From contig CM077151.1 in assembly GCA_039583875.1 (NCBI GenBank), positions 116,144,609 to 116,208,608 of the forward strand: a DNA stretch of 64,000 bases, read 5' to 3'. This stretch comes from Platanthera guangdongensis (Eukaryota; Streptophyta; Magnoliopsida; Asparagales; Orchidaceae). Each line of letters starts with the position of its first letter. Positions within the stretch are counted from its first letter, which is position 1. The position numbers were made by a program, and so were the translations under genes. Of the stretch, positions 33,711 to 44,929 are shown one piece after another. Under the pieces are notes generated by a model. The model worked only from the letters and a program-made list of their open reading frames with translations. It did not search any database and was not told the origin of the DNA.

Positions 33711-34116
33711 AGAAGTCATAACCCTTAGTCAATGATATACACCATTCATAATTAAAAATTACAAAATGATGTAAAGCAGAATAAAATACAGCAGAGTAAA
33801 CATAACATGTATAAATTCACACATGTATACACATTCATCAACACAGAACAAATAAGAAATAGACACATTCACAGAACAAACATGAAATATATGAATCATA
33901 TATTGTTCTAATGTCTGTCTTATATATTTTCAGAAGTTTACTAAATGTGTTACATCAAAAGATTACAATATAAACTTCAAGAAAACTCTTAATCTATTTC
34001 TGATCAGGTTCCTTGATACCAATTCCCTTGCCAGCTTGAACTTGAGCTTTGACAGGGGCTTCAACAGTTTCAGCATCAGCATGCTTCCTTCCTTTTAGAT
34101 ATTTCTTTTTGAGTTC
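33711..34116 (-). other. Untranslated stretch between env-like ORF and 3' LTR of copia A
   Basis: AT-rich sequence without an intact frame. In its right part it still encodes a decayed continuation of the env-like C-terminus, as judged from copia B. Otherwise I see nothing in it. Confidence 0.5.
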
Positions 34117-36835
34117 TTATGCCTTGATCTTCTGCCTTTCAAAGTAATGGTATGGCTTAGGAAAGTACTTGCTAGGCTCCACTGCAGTAGGAGGTAGCTT
34201 TCCCATCTTTGCCTTTCTTCTATATTGAACTATTGCTTCTTGTCTGATCTCATGTTTTCTCCATTCTGCTTCAGAGAACCACTTGTTCCTTTCATGAGCA
34301 TTGTCCTTGGCAGCTTTCCAGGCAGTTAATATTATATTTCTAGAGGTAGGGCTCCACTGTTCAATGTCTGGCCGTTGTTCTGCTTGTTCCCTAAACCTCT
34401 GTTTGGACAACCTTGTCTCTTCTTCTTTCTGTAATGCCTCTTGCATGGCTTCAGATATAGGTTGAACAACCTTTTCAATATGGATATTGTCCTTGCCCTC
34501 AAGTGGGCTATACATTGTGCTCACATCTGCTTGAATCATTTCAAAGTCTGGAGGTGGATAAATGACCTGAGCTACTTCAGGTTGCTCACCTCCAAAATAA
34601 GAAGGGTTAATGCCTGATTCAACAACATCTTGGTCATCACACATAGGAGGGTATCCAAGTGTAGCCCAGTTTGAATTTGATATCCACTTTGCATGCTCAG
34701 AACTTGCCTTGACTAACACTCTCTCCCCCTTTATGACTTCTCTGGCCATATGGTCTCTGACATCATCCTTTTGAAATCTGATCTGACTATCCAAGTACCT
34801 GATTCCATCTTTAAAGTAAGGTTTTAGCTTTTGAAGTTGTTCAGAGATGACCTTCTGGGAGGCTTGGATAGCAGTCTTTACAGCAGTAATTTCCTCTTGG
34901 AATACTTTATCAAAATCAGTTTTAGCAGCAGCAGTAGAGGTAGAAGGTTCATCAGCCTTGTTCTTCAATTCAGTGACTATAGCATTGTGGGATTCAGTCA
35001 AAGTGTCATTCATTCTTAATTGATTTTCAAGAACATATCCTTTTTTCAATGCTATATCATCCACCTGTGCCTTGATCTTCTCTTGGTGTGTTGCCAAATA
35101 CACCACTGCATTTCCACCCTTGTGGAAGCAGTCGGTCATCTCCTTCTTGTTGAGATTCATCTCAAACCTTATAGATTTTATATCTTGGGCAAGATCAAAC
35201 TGTAATGATCTGTGCCCTGCATCAACATAAGCCTCTATGGCTTTTCTTTGTTCATCCATTTTAATCTGCAGTGATATCAGTAAAGCACTATAATCAACAG
35301 TTGGAGCTTGTTGAACTATAGGCTGTGGGGCTACAGTTTGCAGAGCCTTCTTGTAACTCTGGCTCCTTCTCTTGAAAACATAGAGTTTCTTTTTCCTTGC
35401 CCTTGCAGTCTCCTCATCTTCAGAGGCAGAAGTGCTGGCAATATCAACCCTCTCCTTAGGGCTTTGAGGCTTGTTAGCTTGCACATCTTGTGCCTTCTCA
35501 GTTTCTTGCCTAATAGGCTCTTCCAGTTCTTGGACCTTCTCCCCCTCAGCAGCAGCATTATCTCTTGCATCAGCATCCTTGTCCATGTCAAAATCTTCTT
35601 GATCTAGATTCAGAAATAAATCTTCCATGGTGTATTCAGGAGGGGATGGAGCTGGAGACAGTCTTTGCTCTTCAACTACTGAATCAGTTACCACTTCCTG
35701 GACAGCAGATGTGTCTACTCTAACAACATCTAGTTCTTGACTATGCAGCTGAGTTTGCTGAGGAAACATCAGACAAATCAGCATCTTCTATAAGATATTC
35801 TAAAGTATTTAGGTCAGTGAGTACCTCTTGTATGATGGTGGTGGCTTGCTCACTGTCCAGAGTAGAGGGTTCTTCTACTACTGGAGGCTCCCCCTGGCTT
35901 TGATCCTTGGGGATGGAGCTAACTGGTGGTAGCTCCCCCTGGATCTCTGCATCAGCTGGAGGAGCAGGAGACTTCTCTACAGGCACTTCCTCTTGATCAT
36001 CAGGAGTGAAAACAACATGTTCTTCACTCCCAGAACTGCTGGAGGACTCTTGTGTCACAGGAACTTTCTTCCTTTTCTTTTTGGGTGGACTGTCTTTCTC
36101 AGTAACTGTCTTCTCTGGGGTTGGCAATTCCTTGGACAACACCCTGTCCCATCTAGAAAAGATCCTTAGATCCATCTTCCTCATATGATTTATCTTGCTG
36201 CCTGCAGCAGTATTCATTACCTCTGGTATGGTACCAGCTAGGTAGAGACTAATGATCCTGCCCAGATTGGGCTTCTTCAAGCTCTCCTTAAGCTTCTCAT
36301 AAACCACCATAGACCAATCTATTTTCAGAGTGAATATTATCCTTGTCATTATGCCAAACATATAGGCAGACACTCTGTCATGCCCTCCAGGCTTGCTGAG
36401 TAAGACTTTTCCCACAATCTCAGACATGAACTTGCCTTGATTATTCATGCCTTTCCTGTTGAAAACAGATCCTATCTTCATCTTTGGATCAAGTCCACAC
36501 CAGGTAAGAGCTTCCCTGGTCTTTGAAGCAGTCACCTCTTCTTCATCTTGAGTTCTTGGTAGCTGGACCACCTTCCTCAGATTTTTAGGTGAAACCTTGA
36601 CCTTAGTTCCATGAACTCTGGATTTGATTCTGTATCCAGAGTCATCTACTGCAGCTCCATTAAGGAATTCAAGCACTTCCTTCTTCCATATCTTAGTTGG
36701 TTCTGAAACTAAGTATTCCAATCCAGAATCGGCGACTAGGGTTACTACTGCCTTGATGTCCGCATCTGCATCGTCGAATGCGCCGCGCACAAGCTCATAA
36801 ACTTCGTTAACGTTCTCCTCAAGCTTAGGTGCCAT
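34117..36835 (-). pseudogene. env-like ORF of copia A, broken by a frameshift
   Basis: The first frame (36835-35741) starts with ATG (MAPKLEENVNE) and covers a conserved N-terminal domain, then an acidic/Ser-rich linker. A one-base insertion relative to copia B, near 35765-35770, shifts reading into the second frame (35784-34117). That frame carries a coiled-coil-like, Gln/Lys/Glu-rich C-terminal half. The protein ends earlier than in copia B because of a stop at 34117-34119. There is no signal peptide or clear membrane span, and a basic SPPKKKRKK stretch looks like a nuclear localisation signal. SIRE elements are known for an extra 'env-like' ORF in this position; its function is unproven. 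Confidence 0.8.
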
Positions 36836-36864
36836 TAGGGTTTGAGAATTTGTCTTTAGAAAAG

Positions 36865-37315
36865 AGAGGTGTCGACACAGTAGTTTTGGTCTCGAAACTT
36901 TGAAAGCGTGTCGACAAACAAGGACAGAACCCTATTTATACCTTACTGATTTTGAAGATGAACAGGCGGGACAGCTAACTTGACATGTGTCGACACTGGT
37001 AATAAGTGTCGACACTGACTTATAATGTCTCGACACACATGTGTCGACACAAGTTAAGTCAACAGATTTTATGTGTCGACACTTGTTTATGTGTCGACAC
37101 AACATAACTCGACACATTGTCGAGACTTTACTTAGAAAATTCTGAGTAAAACATAAGTGTCGACACCACATTGGATGTGTCGACACCTACTTGACATGTG
37201 TCGACACTATCATTCTGAAGTGTCGACACCAACTTCCTAGATGTGTCGACACATTTTTCCTGAAGTGTCGACACCACTATTCTGTGTCGACATAGACTTG
37301 TCTATGTGTCGACAC
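36865..37315. repeat. Internal GTGTCGACAC array between pol and env-like ORF of copia A
   Basis: About 14 perfect copies plus variants of the palindrome used in the LTR are found here, outside the LTR. The block lies between the pol stop and the env-like start and flanks a TATA box. Copia B has the same block at about 58510-59005. Confidence 0.9.
36931..36940 (-). promoter_or_regulatory. Candidate internal TATA box upstream of the env-like ORF, copia A
   Basis: TATAAATAGG on the minus strand is identical to the LTR TATA decamer. It lies about 100 bp upstream of the env-like ATG and directly downstream of the internal palindrome array. Copia B keeps it at 58574-58583 with the same spacing. 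A promoter role is inferred. Confidence 0.6.
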
Positions 37316-37347
37316 CTTTTTACTTAGCTATTTTCAAATCTGTAAAC

Positions 37348-40300
37348 TTACTCTAAGTTTATCATTCCTAGTTCAATTTTGAATCTATTGAACTTAGTTT
37401 CTTCTAGTGGCTTAGTAAACATATCAGCTACTTGTTCATCTGTTTTAACATATTCTAACAAAATATCTTCTCTTTCTACATGCTCCCTAAGAAAATGATA
37501 TTTAATTTCAATATGTTTTGTCCTACTATGGGATACAGGGTTATTAGCTATTGAAATAGCACTTGTAGAATCACAGAAAAGTGGAGTTCTACTTACCTGA
37601 AATCCATAGTTCTCTAGCTGATGTTGAATCCACAGAAGTTGAGCACAGCAACTTCCTGCAGCCACATACTCTGACTCTGCTGTGGAGATAGCCACACTGG
37701 TTTGCTTTTTGCTACTCCATGAAATTAGTCTCCCACCTAGGAATTGACAGGTTCCAGTAGTGCTCTTTCTATCCTCTTTGCATCCTGCAAAGTCTGCATC
37801 TGAATAACCTGTTAGATCAAAGTCTCCATTCCTAGGGTACCAGAGGCCTAGATAGGGAGTGCCCTTTAGATATCTCAATATTCTCTTGACTGCAGTCAAG
37901 TGAGACTCTTTAGGGCAGGCTTGATACCTTGCACAAACAAATGTAGCATACATGATGTTTGGTCTACTAGCAGTCAAGTATAATAGGGAGCCAACTATCC
38001 CTCTATACAAGGTTTCATCTACAGGTTTCCCTGCATCATCCTTGCTAAGAGACATACTTGACCCCATAGGAGTCTTCATGGTGATGGATGAATCCATACC
38101 ATACTTCCTTATGAGTTCTAGGGTGAACTTGGACTGACAAATGGACAAACCATTTTCAGTCTGTTTAACTTGGAGACCCAAGAAAAACTTCAGCTCTCCC
38201 ATACTACTCATCTCAAACTGACCTTGCATAAGTTTTGCAAACTTTTTGCAAAGGCTGCTTTCAGTAGACCCAAATATTATGTCATCTACATATATTTGGA
38301 CTAGTATGACTTTGCCTCTAGATTCCCTAAGGAATAGAGTCTTATCTATTTTCCCCCTTGAGAACTTGTTCTCAATGAGGAAACTAGATAGGGTTTCATA
38401 CCAAGCCCTAGGGGCTTGCTTTAACCCATATAAAGCTTTCCTAAGTCTATAGACATAATGAGGTAGAGTTGGATCAACAAAACCTGCAGGCTGTTCCACA
38501 TAGACTTCTTCCTTAAGATTACCATTCAGGAATGCTGACTTGACATCCATTTGGTATACCTTGAATCCTTGATAGGTTGCATAGGCCAAGAACATCCTTA
38601 TGACTCCCAGTCTGGCTATTGGAGCAAAGGTTTGATCAAAGGCAATACCTTCTTCTTGCCTATATCCTTTAGCAACCAGTCTAGCTTTATTCTTAATGAT
38701 AACCCCTTGTTCATCCATCTTATTCCTGTAGATCCACTTAGTTCCTATTACATTGTGGTCTTTAGGTTTAGGAACAAGTTCCCAAACCTTGCACCTCTTG
38801 AACTGATTAAGCTCTTCTTGCATTGCTTCAGTCCATTGTGGATCCAGTATTGCTTCTTCAAATTTCTTAGGTTCAACTTGTGACAGAAAGCTGGAGTAGA
38901 TTGTTGCATTCATGTTTCTACTCCTGGTTTGAACTCCTTGTCTTGGATCTCCAATAATTAGCTCTACTGGATGATCTTTAAGATGCCTGTGAGCTGGAGG
39001 CATCCTAACTTCTGGTTGAACCACTTCAGCATCTGCATCTTGCTGTACTCCTTGTATTTCTTCAGCAACTGGCACATGTAGTTCTCCCCCTGGACAACAG
39101 CTACTCACCTCTCCTTGCTGTCTTGTAGCAGGTACTTCTTCTAGAGTATGCTTGTCCATTTTCTTTGATAAACCTGTGGGGCTGCATACAGTACTAGACA
39201 ACTCATTGTTAATAAGTTTAGTCTCATCAAAAACTACATGCACAGATTCTTCTACAACTTGTGTAGACAAGTTGTAGACTCTATATGCCTTACTATTATT
39301 GATGTACCCAACAAAAATTCCCTCTTGGGACTTGGCAGCAAACTTAGTTAAGTAAGACTTCCCATTGTTAAGTATGAAGCATTTGCAACCAAAGATCCTG
39401 AAATAGGATAGGTTTGGTTTCCTGCCTTTCACAACTTCATAGGGGGTCTTGTTTAGCCCTTTAGTGATGGTAGCCCTATTTATAATATGGCATGCAGTGT
39501 TAACTGCTTCAGCCCAGAAATACTCTGGCAGTGATGTATCACTTAATAGGGTCCTACCAGCCTCTATCAAGGTCCTATTTTTCCTCTCAGCAATGCCATT
39601 TTGCTGAGGTGTTCTAGGTGAAGAGAATTCTTGAAATATCCCAAAGTCTTCACATAGTTTTGTCATGCTTTCAGACTGAAACTCAGTACCATGGTCACTT
39701 CTAATTTTGACCACAGTACTATTTAGTTCATTCTGAATTTGCTTGACAAAGCTGTAGAAGACACTAGGTGTTTCAGATTTCTGTCTTAAGAAGAACACCC
39801 AGGAAAACCTTGAGTAGTCATCTACAACTACAAGGGTATAGACCTTCCTACCTAAGCTGTGAATTGGCATTGGACCAAAGAGATCCATATGCAAGAGGTA
39901 TAAGCACCTCACAGCATCTTTGTTTTCTATGCTTCTAAAGGTGGATTTAGTCTGCTTGCCCTTTTGACAAGCTGAGCAAATACCATCTTTGACACACTTA
40001 ACTTGAAGACCATTCCTCACTAACTCTTTGCTAAAGAGTTTGCTAATAGTCTTGTAGTTAAGATGGGCAAGCCTCTTGTGCCATTTGACACAATGAGAGA
40101 CTGTCTCATCAGCTACAAGACAAACTGGAGAACCATTGTTCTCAATCATAATGTCTAGGCAGTAGACATTCCTCTTCCTATAACCTGTCAAAATGATCTC
40201 TTGATCACTTGACCTCTTGATATGACAATCATTTTTAACAAATGAGATGTCATACCCTACATCACTTAATTGACTTATACTTATTAGGTTGTGTTTCAAC

Positions 40301-40521
40301 CCTTTAACATAAGCCACTTGAGTAATGGTAACCAAGTTTGTAGAAATGTTACCAAACCCTTTGATGATTCCTTTTTCAGAACCACCAAAGGTTACTTTTG
40401 GACCATCTTTTATTGGAATATAGTCCTTTAGTAGTCCCCTTGTTCCAGTCATATGTCTGGAACATCCACTGTCCAAGTACCATGTTGGGGTATGGCCACT
40501 TGGACTCACCTGCAAAACAGA
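37348..40521 (-). CDS. pol: Copia A Pol polyprotein (protease, integrase, RT, RNase H)
   Basis: An open frame of about 1055 codons without internal stops. Residue numbers count from the TTG codon at 40515. Protease: [11 protein letters not shown] with the DSG site at residues 15-17. Integrase zinc finger H146, H151, C180, C183. Catalytic triad D211, D274 and E310 (35 residues between the last two). RT with YVDD at 742-745. RNase H with SDADFAG and AISTAESEY. The order protease-integrase-RT defines Ty1/copia. No ATG stands at the front: the frame follows the gag stop in phase, so Pol must come from stop readthrough or splicing. It ends 30 bp before the internal palindrome array. One RT position (ARLGVIR instead of ARLEAIR in copia B) may impair it. 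Confidence 0.93.
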   Translation of the reverse strand, partial: SVLQVSPSGHTPTWYLDSGCSRHMTGTRGLLKDYIPIKDGPKVTFGGSEKGIIKGFGNISTNLVTITQVAYVKGLKHNLISISQLSDVGYDISFVKNDCHIKRSSDQEIILTGYRKRNVYCLDIMIENNGSPVCLVADETVSHCVKWHKRLAHLNYKTISKLFSKELVRNGLQVKCVKDGICSACQKGKQTKSTFRSIENKDAVRCLYLLHMDLFGPMPIHSLGRKVYTLVVVDDYSRFSWVFFLRQKSETPSVFYSFVKQIQNELNSTVVKIRSDHGTEFQSESMTKLCEDFGIFQEFSSPRTPQQNGIAERKNRTLIEAGRTLLSDTSLPEYFWAEAVNTACHIINRATITKGLNKTPYEVVKGRKPNLSYFRIFGCKCFILNNGKSYLTKFAAKSQEGIFVGYINNSKAYRVYNLSTQVVEESVHVVFDETKLINNELSSTVCSPTGLSKKMDKHTLEEVPATRQQGEVSSCCPGGELHVPVAEEIQGVQQDADAEVVQPEVRMPPAHRHLKDHPVELIIGDPRQGVQTRSRNMNATIYSSFLSQVEPKKFEEAILDPQWTEAMQEELNQFKRCKVWELVPKPKDHNVIGTKWIYRNKMDEQGVIIKNKARLVAKGYRQEEGIAFDQTFAPIARLGVIRMFLAYATYQGFKVYQMDVKSAFLNGNLKEEVYVEQPAGFVDPTLPHYVYRLRKALYGLKQAPRAWYETLSSFLIENKFSRGKIDKTLFLRESRGKVILVQIYVDDIIFGSTESSLCKKFAKLMQGQFEMSSMGELKFFLGLQVKQTENGLSICQSKFTLELIRKYGMDSSITMKTPMGSSMSLSKDDAGKPVDETLYRGIVGSLLYLTASRPNIMYATFVCARYQACPKESHLTAVKRILRYLKGTPYLGLWYPRNGDFDLTGYSDADFAGCKEDRKSTTGTCQFLGGRLISWSSKKQTSVAISTAESEYVAAGSCCAQLLWIQHQLENYGFQVSRTPLFCDSTSAISIANNPVSHSRTKHIEIKYHFLREHVEREDILLEYVKTDEQVADMFTKPLEETKFNRFKIELGMINLE

Positions 40522-42564
40522 TTAATGAACCTTAGAACCCAAAGAAGTCTTGGGTCCTTGGTACATGTTAGTCTGCAATCTGACAAAACTACCTACTGGC
40601 TTTCCACCAGGTAGCTTGCTACTCACTTTGGCACTGACATTGTGCCAACAGTTCACTGCAAAATGGCCAACTTTGCCACAGCACCAACATTCAAACTTGT
40701 TGTACCTTTGCTTAGGTACAGCCTTGGCTGTCTTGTCTACAGCAGGCTTGTTGAATGTTGGGGCTTTGCCCTTGGACTTAGACTTGGACTGCTCAGTCCC
40801 TGCAGGTCTAATAAAGCCCACTCCAGCCTTGCCTTTATGATGAACAAATTCATCAATTAAAGGTAGCACTGACTTAGATTTAGAAAACCTAGCAACAAGC
40901 TCTCTCTCTTTCTGAAGATTGATCTCCAGACTCTTGATTTGATCATTTTTAAATGATATAGTACCCATTTGAATCACTGTTATGTGCGTCAACCTGGCTA
41001 TCTCATTCAGTTTTTGATCAAAAGACTTCTCAAAATCTGTTACAGCAGCTTTTAGATCAGCAATTTCCAATGCCTGACTTTTGGCAAGGGTCTTACTTTT
41101 CTTGTAAGCCTGCAACAGCACCTTATATTCATCTATAAGCTGATGAATATCATCCTCAGACTCAGATATATTCTCATCACTTGATGAAGAAGAATCTGAA
41201 TCTGAACTAGAACAAGAAACTGAATTTAAACTTGAACTTTGTACCTGACTGGGTCCTGGCTGCTCCAGGATTTTGGCACTCTCTGTCAAAGCCATTAGCC
41301 CTTGGCATTGACTGTCTTCTTGTTCATAGATAGACTCCATTAACTGCATGAATTCTTCCTCTTCTTCTTCAACAAACAGCCCTATGTAGGCTTCAGCATC
41401 AGACTCAGATTCTGAAGAAGAAATGTCTGATAGAGTCTTCTCCTTCTTGGCTACTAAAGACTTTTCCTTCTTGCCTTTGAAGTGAGTCTTTTTCCTGTCA
41501 CCAGATTCTTTTCTCTTCTCTGGACAATCTGCAATAATATGGCCCTGCCTATTGCAGCAATAGCACACTATCTTAGATCCAGTTGCCTTTCTTGACTTTG
41601 TCCTCTTCCTGTCTTTCTTTGAAGGCTTTTTCTCCTGATGAAAGACTTCCTTTCCCTTTGAAGAAGAAGGTCTTGACCTCCACTGTTTCTTCTTCAAGAA
41701 TTTCTGAAAGTGTCTAGTGAAGGCAGCAAAGTCTTCATCACTTTCACTACTCTCAGTCTTTGTGTTGACTGACTCATCTGATTCTGATTCAACTACCTCT
41801 GGAGGTGGAGTTGAAGACTTATTCCTGCACTTTCTGGGAACTTCTGTCTTGAAAGCAACAGTTCTTTCTTTGTGCTCAGTCCTTGTTGATTTCTCCTCCT
41901 CCTTCCTCACTGTCAATTGCATCTCATATGACAATAACTTGCCAAACAGTGTAGGAGGAGGAATTTCCCCCAACTTGGCCATTTCTCTTATGGCACAGAT
42001 CTTGGTGTCCCAATCTTTGGTTAGGGACCTTAAGAACTTGTCATTTAGTTCATAGTTACTGAACTCTCTTCCATAAGACATGAGTTCATTAACTATTCTG
42101 TAGAACTTTTTGTAGCACTCAGTTATGTTATCACCTTTACCTTGTCTAAAACTCTCATACTCCTGATTTAGTAAGGATTTTCTATCTTGTCTAACTTCTT
42201 CAGATCCTTCCATATATACTATAAGAGTGTCCCACATCTCCTTGGCTGTCATACAATGTATAAGATTCTGAAAAGTTGCATCATCAATGACACTCACTAT
42301 TATGTTCTGTGCCCTCTTGTCCATGGTAGCTAGGACAATCTCATCCTTAGTCATCTCAGAGAAATCCTTTGGGGTTCTCTGATTTGCATCTAGAACAGAT
42401 ATCTTCATGGGCACATAAGGCCCTTCCTTTACTGTGATGTAGATTCTAGGGTCTGAGGCCTCCATAAACAGCCTTACCCTTTCCTTCCAGATCCCAAAGA
42501 TCTCTTTTCTGCATATAGGTAATTTCATGGAACCCAATTCCTTGTGATTCTCAGAAGAACCCAT
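40522..42564 (-). CDS. gag: Copia A Gag with two zinc knuckles
   Basis: A 680-residue frame starting ATG (MGSSENHKEL) 100 bp after the primer site. It has the copia-type capsid region (about residues 20-220, with WKERVRLFMEA and KFLRSLTKDWD), a Ser/Glu-rich linker, and a CCHC knuckle at residues 334-347 (CYCCNRQGHIIADC). A long Ser/Asp-rich and coiled-coil region follows, then a second CCHC knuckle at 626-639 (CWCCGKVGHFAVNC). Gag builds the particle and binds element RNA. It stops with TAA at 40522-40524, in phase with pol and two codons before the TTG used as the pol reference point. Copia B has the same stop. Confidence 0.93.
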   Translation of the reverse strand: MGSSENHKELGSMKLPICRKEIFGIWKERVRLFMEASDPRIYITVKEGPYVPMKISVLDANQRTPKDFSEMTKDEIVLATMDKRAQNIIVSVIDDATFQNLIHCMTAKEMWDTLIVYMEGSEEVRQDRKSLLNQEYESFRQGKGDNITECYKKFYRIVNELMSYGREFSNYELNDKFLRSLTKDWDTKICAIREMAKLGEIPPPTLFGKLLSYEMQLTVRKEEEKSTRTEHKERTVAFKTEVPRKCRNKSSTPPPEVVESESDESVNTKTESSESDEDFAAFTRHFQKFLKKKQWRSRPSSSKGKEVFHQEKKPSKKDRKRTKSRKATGSKIVCYCCNRQGHIIADCPEKRKESGDRKKTHFKGKKEKSLVAKKEKTLSDISSSESESDAEAYIGLFVEEEEEEFMQLMESIYEQEDSQCQGLMALTESAKILEQPGPSQVQSSSLNSVSCSSSDSDSSSSSDENISESEDDIHQLIDEYKVLLQAYKKSKTLAKSQALEIADLKAAVTDFEKSFDQKLNEIARLTHITVIQMGTISFKNDQIKSLEINLQKERELVARFSKSKSVLPLIDEFVHHKGKAGVGFIRPAGTEQSKSKSKGKAPTFNKPAVDKTAKAVPKQRYNKFECWCCGKVGHFAVNCWHNVSAKVSSKLPGGKPVGSFVRLQTNMYQGPKTSLGSKVH

Positions 42565-42664
42565 GTTTCTTGATTTTGTTGAATTTCTTGAATCTGTGTT
42601 GCCTTACACTGAATCTGCCAAATAGGATCTCCTCAGACTGTTAGTCCTTGTTTTGAGGAACCTA

Positions 42665-42676
42665 GCTTTGATACCA
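42665..42676 (-). other. Primer-binding site of copia A
   Basis: TGGTATCAAAGC on the minus strand, two bases after the LTR end, matches the initiator tRNA-Met site usual in copia elements. Confidence 0.9.
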
Positions 42677-43611
42677 CTTGAAAGATATGGTACCTAAACA
42701 CCTAGAGGGGGGGGGGTGAATAGGTGACCTAATCCTTTTTATACTTTAATGGCAGCCAACAGTTTATAACACAGCTTTCTAACTTATTCTATCACAGCAA
42801 ACACATCAATAATCACAGCACAGCACAGCACAGCATACTCAGTGGTTTTATAGTGGTTCCCCAATCTTTGGGTACATCCACTTTCCCCCTTCGCCTATCT
42901 AGCAGTGTACTAGATTCGGCCAAACTTCTCCACTAGCTCAGAACCCAAATTGGTTCCTACACCTCAGGCCCAAAGCCTTACAACTCAGCTTTATCCCAAA
43001 GCCTACACTCAGCCAATCATGGCCTACACTCAGCCAATCAAGGCCTACACTCAGCCAACCAAGGCCTACACTCAGCCAACAAGGCCTACACTCAGAGATC
43101 TCAATCTCCTACACTCAGGCTCTCAAGCCCTACCCTCAGTATTTATAATTATAGGCTTACAATTCACTCAGATCCAAAGGATCCTACAAGATAAAAATGT
43201 ATTACAAATACTAACTCAACAACTCAGAAATAAAAGAGGGGAGTTGAGAGTTTCTTGATGAGTTCTTGGAAGAACTTGGCTGGATTCAATCTGACTTAGC
43301 TTTCTTCAAAGCTTCTTGAGTAGAACTGAATAAGACTGAATCCTCCTGCAGTTGTTCCTTGAACTCTGCCACTTAAGATCCAGAATGTATCTGAATCCTT
43401 CTTCTCAGCCTAGTTCCAGAGGCTGATTTCTTGGATGGAGCCCTCTCTCTCCAACTTCTTAGATCTGCACTTGGAACTGCAAGATCTTCTTGTGTTGATA
43501 CTCTGTGTATCACTTTGATAACTTGTTCTTCAATAATGTGATCCACTTGAACAACAATCTGAACCACTTTCAACAATTCTGAACAACAACAGTTTCTGTA
43601 AACTGTAGGTG

Positions 43612-43621
43612 CCTATTTATA
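43612..43621 (-). promoter_or_regulatory. TATA box of the copia A 5' LTR
   Basis: TATAAATAGG on the minus strand, downstream of the palindrome array. This is the main promoter candidate of the element. Confidence 0.7.
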
Positions 43622-43755
43622 GGACTTCTTCATGGTAACCGGCTGGTCCGGTCCATAACTGACTTCTGATATCTCTGGCAGGTGCTGTAGACCGGCTGGA
43701 ACGGCAGCTGTCAAATCATCCAGTCATTTCTTGAAAATCTCTAACTGTGTGAAAG

Positions 43756-44690
43756 TGTCGAGACTTTCTGTCTTTAAGTGTCGACACTTATAGACCAAGT
43801 GTCGACACATGCTGTGTAAGTGTCAACACAAGTCTATAAGGTGTCGACACAACTCCTTGTATGTCTCGACACAGATTCTTCTGCATGTGTCGACACTGGA
43901 ATTAAGTGTCGACACAAGTACTTGTTCTTCTAGCTTTTGCTGAATTCTTCTAAGTGTCGACACATCTCCTTTGTGTCGACACATCTTCTTGTGTTGAATC
44001 TGTCAAGTGTCGACACTACTTCTTGGTGTCGACACATAGTCTTCTATGTTGATTCTTGCTGAGTGTCGACACAGCTCCTTGTGTCGACACACCTTCTTCT
44101 TGTTGAGACTTCAGCTGAGTGTCGACACATTCCTTTAGTGTCGACACTTGTACTTAGAATATTTTGGAGATAATTCTGTTCTTTGCTAAGTGTCGACACA
44201 GCTCCTTGTGTCGACACTTTCTTCAAGTGTTGAGTCTTTAGCTGAGTGTCGACACATTGTGCTGGGTGTCGACACTTACTTCATGTGTTGACTCTTCTGG
44301 TTGTGTGTCGACACATTGTGCTGGGTGTCGATACATACTCCAAATGCTGACTCTTCTGCTTAGTGTTGACACATTGTGTTGAGTGTCAACACTTGTACTT
44401 AGTCTCTGCAGACTTTTGCTGAGTGTCGACACAGCTCCAAGTGTCGACACTTTCTGGTGTAGACTCAGCTTCACTGGGTGTCGACACAGCTCCTTGTGTC
44501 GACACTTTCTGTCTGCACTTTTCTTCACTGAGTGTCGACACAGCTCCAAGTGTCGACACTTTCTGTCTGGTGTCGACTCTGCATCCCTGGTGTCGACACA
44601 ATGACTCCAAGTGTCGACACTGCTTGTCTGGGTGTCGACACAAGCCTTCTTAAGTGTCGACACTTTCCCTCTGGGTGTCGACACATGGAC
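43756..44690. repeat. GTGTCGACAC array in the copia A 5' LTR
   Basis: Same arrangement as in the 3' LTR, with a few CG-lost copies (for example near 43823 and 44364). It lies upstream of the TATA box in the direction of transcription. Confidence 0.92.
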
Positions 44691-44929
44691 TTAGAAACTT
44701 TTTGCTTCAGTCCAGTGATTACTTCACCTGCACAAGTAAACTCAACATACATCAAATACATTATGATGTATATCATTGAGTTGGGTGAGGCTTCTTCAAA
44801 TCAGGTACATTTGACCAATGTACCCAACAGAATGTAATACATGCACGTGAGGAGCGTGATTGTGTAGTTTATGTCTGTTTGTCATTATGGAATGGACATA
44901 ACTGGTGTTTTGTACATTGATAGGTGACA

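Larger units (their letters stand above)
31545..44829 (-). mobile_element. Copia A: complete SIRE/Maximus-type Ty1/copia element
   Basis: 13.3 kb on the minus strand. From its 5' end it has LTR 44829-42679, primer site, gag, pol, an internal palindrome array, env-like ORF, polypurine tract and LTR 33694-31545. Copia-type order (protease-integrase-RT-RNase H), a large gag with two zinc knuckles and an extra ORF after pol are hallmarks of the SIRE lineage. The LTRs are almost identical by eye, so insertion was recent. It lies in the leader of element B. Confidence 0.95.
42679..44829 (-). repeat. 5' LTR of copia A
   Basis: 2151 bp, almost identical to the 3' LTR (2150 bp). It holds the palindrome array (about 43756-44690), a TATA box at 43612-43621 and the 21-bp repeats (about 42991-43100). 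Several differences from the 3' LTR change a CG inside a GTGTCGACAC motif to CA or TG. The GAATG duplication follows at 44830-44834. Confidence 0.95.
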
